Positions 62,217 to 64,000 of a stretch of 64,000 nt of DNA are shown piece after piece. Position 1 is the first letter of the stretch; every line of letters begins with the position of its first letter. Under the pieces are notes generated by a model. The model was not told where the DNA came from, did no database searches, and was given only the letters and a program-made list of their open reading frames with translations. The DNA comes from Psychrobacillus sp. FSL K6-2836 (GTDB lineage Bacteria; Bacillota; Bacilli; Bacillales_A; Planococcaceae): positions 868,001-932,000 of the forward strand of contig NZ_JBBOOM010000001.1 of NCBI RefSeq assembly GCF_038003085.1, read 5' to 3'. Both the position numbers and the translations under genes were made by a program.

Positions 62217-62243
62217 ACAAGCAACCTTCCTTCTTTTTAATAA

Positions 62244-62270
62244 GCCCTAATATTCCATGAACATTAGGGC
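62244..62270 (-). terminator. Hairpin between frlO and frlN
   Basis: Minus-strand stem GCCCTAAT/ATTAGGGC with a TTC/GAA inner pair; the following T tract is poor. Such stem-loops after binding-protein genes protect the upstream mRNA and reduce permease expression. Confidence 0.65.
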
Positions 62271-62289
62271 CTAAAATTAATAATAAATG

Positions 62290-63579
62290 TTATTGAAGCT
62301 TCTGAACTGCTTGTTGAACCTCTTTTAAAATCTCTGCAGGAGTAATTTGTTTCGTAGCTAAACTTTGACCTCCACGCATAAATATATCTGCCACATTAAT
62401 ATCAACAGCATTATCAAACCAAACTGCAGTAGATGAAGAATCTAGTAAGATATCATATGCTTCTAAACTAGTTGGATTTGCGTTTTCTTCAGTTATTCCC
62501 CCTTTAATCGCATTTAATTGACCATCTGCTTTTGTGAATTCCATAGCAGTTTCAGGTGAAGTTAGAAATTTCAAGAATTCCACAGCTTCTGGTGGAGCAT
62601 TTTTACTGAGCATCCAGCCTTCTGGCGCACCTGTTAATGCAGTTTGATCTCCTTTACCTCCATCAATTGATGGGAAGTTAAAGAAACCAATATTTACATC
62701 ACCAATATCCTGTACCATTTTAACTTCAGCAAATTGCATATAAAGAATCGGCACCTCTCCTGCGGCAAACATGTTTCTGGCTGCTTCATGATCGATTGCG
62801 GTTGAAACTTCGCCCATGTAAGAAGTAAGTTCTTGGAAAATTTCTAATCCCTTAATGTAACCTTCATCAGTAAATTTAGCAGTCGGAGTAGTATAATCCT
62901 GTGCAAGAATTTCTGGATCTACTATACGTTGGAAAATAGTACCAAGATAGTGAGAGATCGCCCAAGTATTCGTAAGCCCCTCCACTAAAGGTGTTTCATA
63001 ACCAGCTTTTTGTAAAGAATCAAGAGCATCAATTAAGTCATCATAAGTTTTAGGAACCTGAATATTATTTTCCTCAAAAATAGACTTATTATAGAAAAAG
63101 GCTTTACCATCAACCGTGAACGGAACTCCATAAGTTGCATCATTAAAAGTGAATCCATCAAATTGTGATTCCATAATATTGGAAGACCATGCCGTATCTT
63201 CACTTATAACATCATTCAAAGACATGATACGATCGGAGCTGACAAGGTTCTCAGCAAAACTATGAGACCAAGAAGAAAAGATATCTGGTAGACCATCATT
63301 TGAAACCAATACGCGTATCTTCTCTTTATATGAATCGTTTAAAACTGAGTCAACATTTATCTTTACATTAGGATGCGCTTCTTGGAATTCAGCAATTTTT
63401 TGATCATAAAATGATTTTCTTGGTTCATTTGGCCAACGATGAAAAAAGTCAATTTCAACTACATCTTTATTATTCACACTAGCATTAGCAGGAGTAGTAG
63501 CCCCTTTATCAGAACTACAAGCAGTTAAAACTAATGTAACAAGTACTAATAAAGTTAAAAGACTAAGAATTTTCTTCAA
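62290..63579 (-). CDS. frlO: ABC sugar-type solute-binding lipoprotein FrlO
   Basis: Extracellular receptor of the fructosamine importer (SBP family 1). 429 residues. Lipobox VLTACSS with the lipidated Cys at 21, followed by a short Ser/Ala linker. The mature domain starts VVEIDFFHRWPNEPRKSFYDQKIAEF. Other features typical of sugar receptors: VPFTVDGKAFFYNKSIF near residue 160 and EVPILYMQFAEVKM near 275. The order frlB-frlO-frlN-frlM-frlD equals that of B. subtilis. Ligand by context: glycated amino acids. Confidence 0.88.
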   Translation of the reverse strand: MKKILSLLTLLVLVTLVLTACSSDKGATTPANASVNNKDVVEIDFFHRWPNEPRKSFYDQKIAEFQEAHPNVKINVDSVLNDSYKEKIRVLVSNDGLPDIFSSWSHSFAENLVSSDRIMSLNDVISEDTAWSSNIMESQFDGFTFNDATYGVPFTVDGKAFFYNKSIFEENNIQVPKTYDDLIDALDSLQKAGYETPLVEGLTNTWAISHYLGTIFQRIVDPEILAQDYTTPTAKFTDEGYIKGLEIFQELTSYMGEVSTAIDHEAARNMFAAGEVPILYMQFAEVKMVQDIGDVNIGFFNFPSIDGGKGDQTALTGAPEGWMLSKNAPPEAVEFLKFLTSPETAMEFTKADGQLNAIKGGITEENANPTSLEAYDILLDSSSTAVWFDNAVDINVADIFMRGGQSLATKQITPAEILKEVQQAVQKLQ

Positions 63580-63642
63580 TATAAAACTCCTCTCCCTTCG
63601 TTAAATAGATCCATAATTTTAAAGCTAAGATTAGTTAATAGA

Positions 63643-64000
63643 TTAGTATTCCATTTTCCACATATATCGACGTACAGACAAAGGATGACCTGTATGTTCA
63701 GCAAGTCCATCAGCGTAAACACGTAATACAGCTCCAGTTAGTGCAGGACCAAAATATTCTTTCAAATCTTCATCGATTCCCTCGTAGTTTAAAGTTTCAA
63801 TATCTACTACTTCTACTTTATCACTAAACTTTCTCACGAAGTCCAAAGCTCTTTGGTCAAGTGGTCGACTAGGTCCATCCCCTAATATCACTAGGAAAGG
63901 AACGTCGTAGTCTGTTATCTCAAATGGTCCATGGAAGAATTCTCCTGAATGAATAGCATTAGAATGTATCCATAGCATTTCCATCAACAAACAACTTGTG
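63643..64000 (-). CDS. frlB: Fructosamine-6-phosphate deglycase FrlB, C-terminal part
   Basis: SIS-domain deglycase that splits 6-phosphofructosamines into glucose 6-phosphate and the free amine. Only the last ~118 residues are in the window; the frame continues past the edge (the codons before LLMEMLWIHS are open). Signature segments LMEMLWIHSNAIHSGEFFHGPFEI, with the Glu and His expected at the active site, and the end HPLSVRRYMWKMEY match FrlB and its relatives. First visible gene of the frl operon. Related deglycases act on fructose-asparagine or glucoselysine, so the precise substrate is uncertain. Confidence 0.87.
   Translation of the reverse strand, partial: TSCLLMEMLWIHSNAIHSGEFFHGPFEITDYDVPFLVILGDGPSRPLDQRALDFVRKFSDKVEVVDIETLNYEGIDEDLKEYFGPALTGAVLRVYADGLAEHTGHPLSVRRYMWKMEY

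Overview
The window is low-GC chromosomal DNA of an endospore-forming Firmicute of the order Bacillales. It carries spore coat genes (CotB-like, CotG-like, CotZ, CotO), spoVIF, yjcZ and a spoVA cluster. Gene order follows the Bacillus subtilis yjzD-fabHA-fabF-app-trpS-opp-spx-mecA-coiA-pepF-spxH-yjbI-yjbJ-yjbK-yjbL-relQ-nadK-rluD-cotO-cotZ-spoVIF-yjcF/G/H backbone, with insertions and losses. The presence of prfC and clpB and the protein sequences suggest a Planococcaceae/Caryophanaceae-type genus such as Psychrobacillus or Lysinibacillus; that placement is inference. No phage, IS transposase, CRISPR, rRNA or tRNA gene was seen.

Layout. 1-13 kb: end of prfC, an M42 aminopeptidase, a PAS-GGDEF-EAL protein, an aldehyde dehydrogenase, an AlkA-type glycosylase, a secreted nuclease, a PgpA-like protein, yjcH-yjcG-yjcF and an ArsB/NhaD-type transporter. 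13-22 kb is a sporulation block: three CotB-like genes facing a Lys/Glu/Ser-rich CotG-like gene, an unknown acidic protein, spoVIF, a 45-codon yjcZ gene, a four-gene spoVA operon behind a near-perfect sigma-G promoter, cotZ and cotO. 22-29.6 kb: mgtE, rluD-nadK-relQ, UPF0738, yjbK-yjbJ, truncated haemoglobin-spxH. 30-37 kb: pepF, coiA, mecA, spxA and a DUF4015 glycoside hydrolase-like protein. 37-51 kb: two complete oligopeptide ABC transporters (oppABCDF and appDFBCA) flanking a DUF3899 gene and T-box-controlled trpS. 51-54 kb: fabH-fabF behind a FapR box, and a YjzD-like gene. 54-57 kb: an exact 82-bp tandem repeat array, a clpB lacking its N-domain under CtsR control, and an Fnr-type regulator. 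58-64 kb: an frl (fructosamine use) operon with its GntR regulator and a HAD phosphatase.

Themes. SpxA, its ClpXP adaptor SpxH, the ClpC adaptor MecA and competence factor CoiA lie together, with a CtsR-controlled ClpB further on: a proteostasis/competence neighbourhood. RelQ, NadK and RluD are tightly coupled.

The most unusual content is non-coding. There are two families of dispersed intergenic repeats. One has a hairpin whose arms co-vary between copies; the other contains a strong terminator and lies directly after operon ends in the same orientation. There is also the 82-bp tandem array with a CGAGAG-type core about every 19-21 bp, a cluster of stem-loops upstream of mgtE, and a coiA start region in which the Shine-Dalgarno sequence points at an ATA codon.
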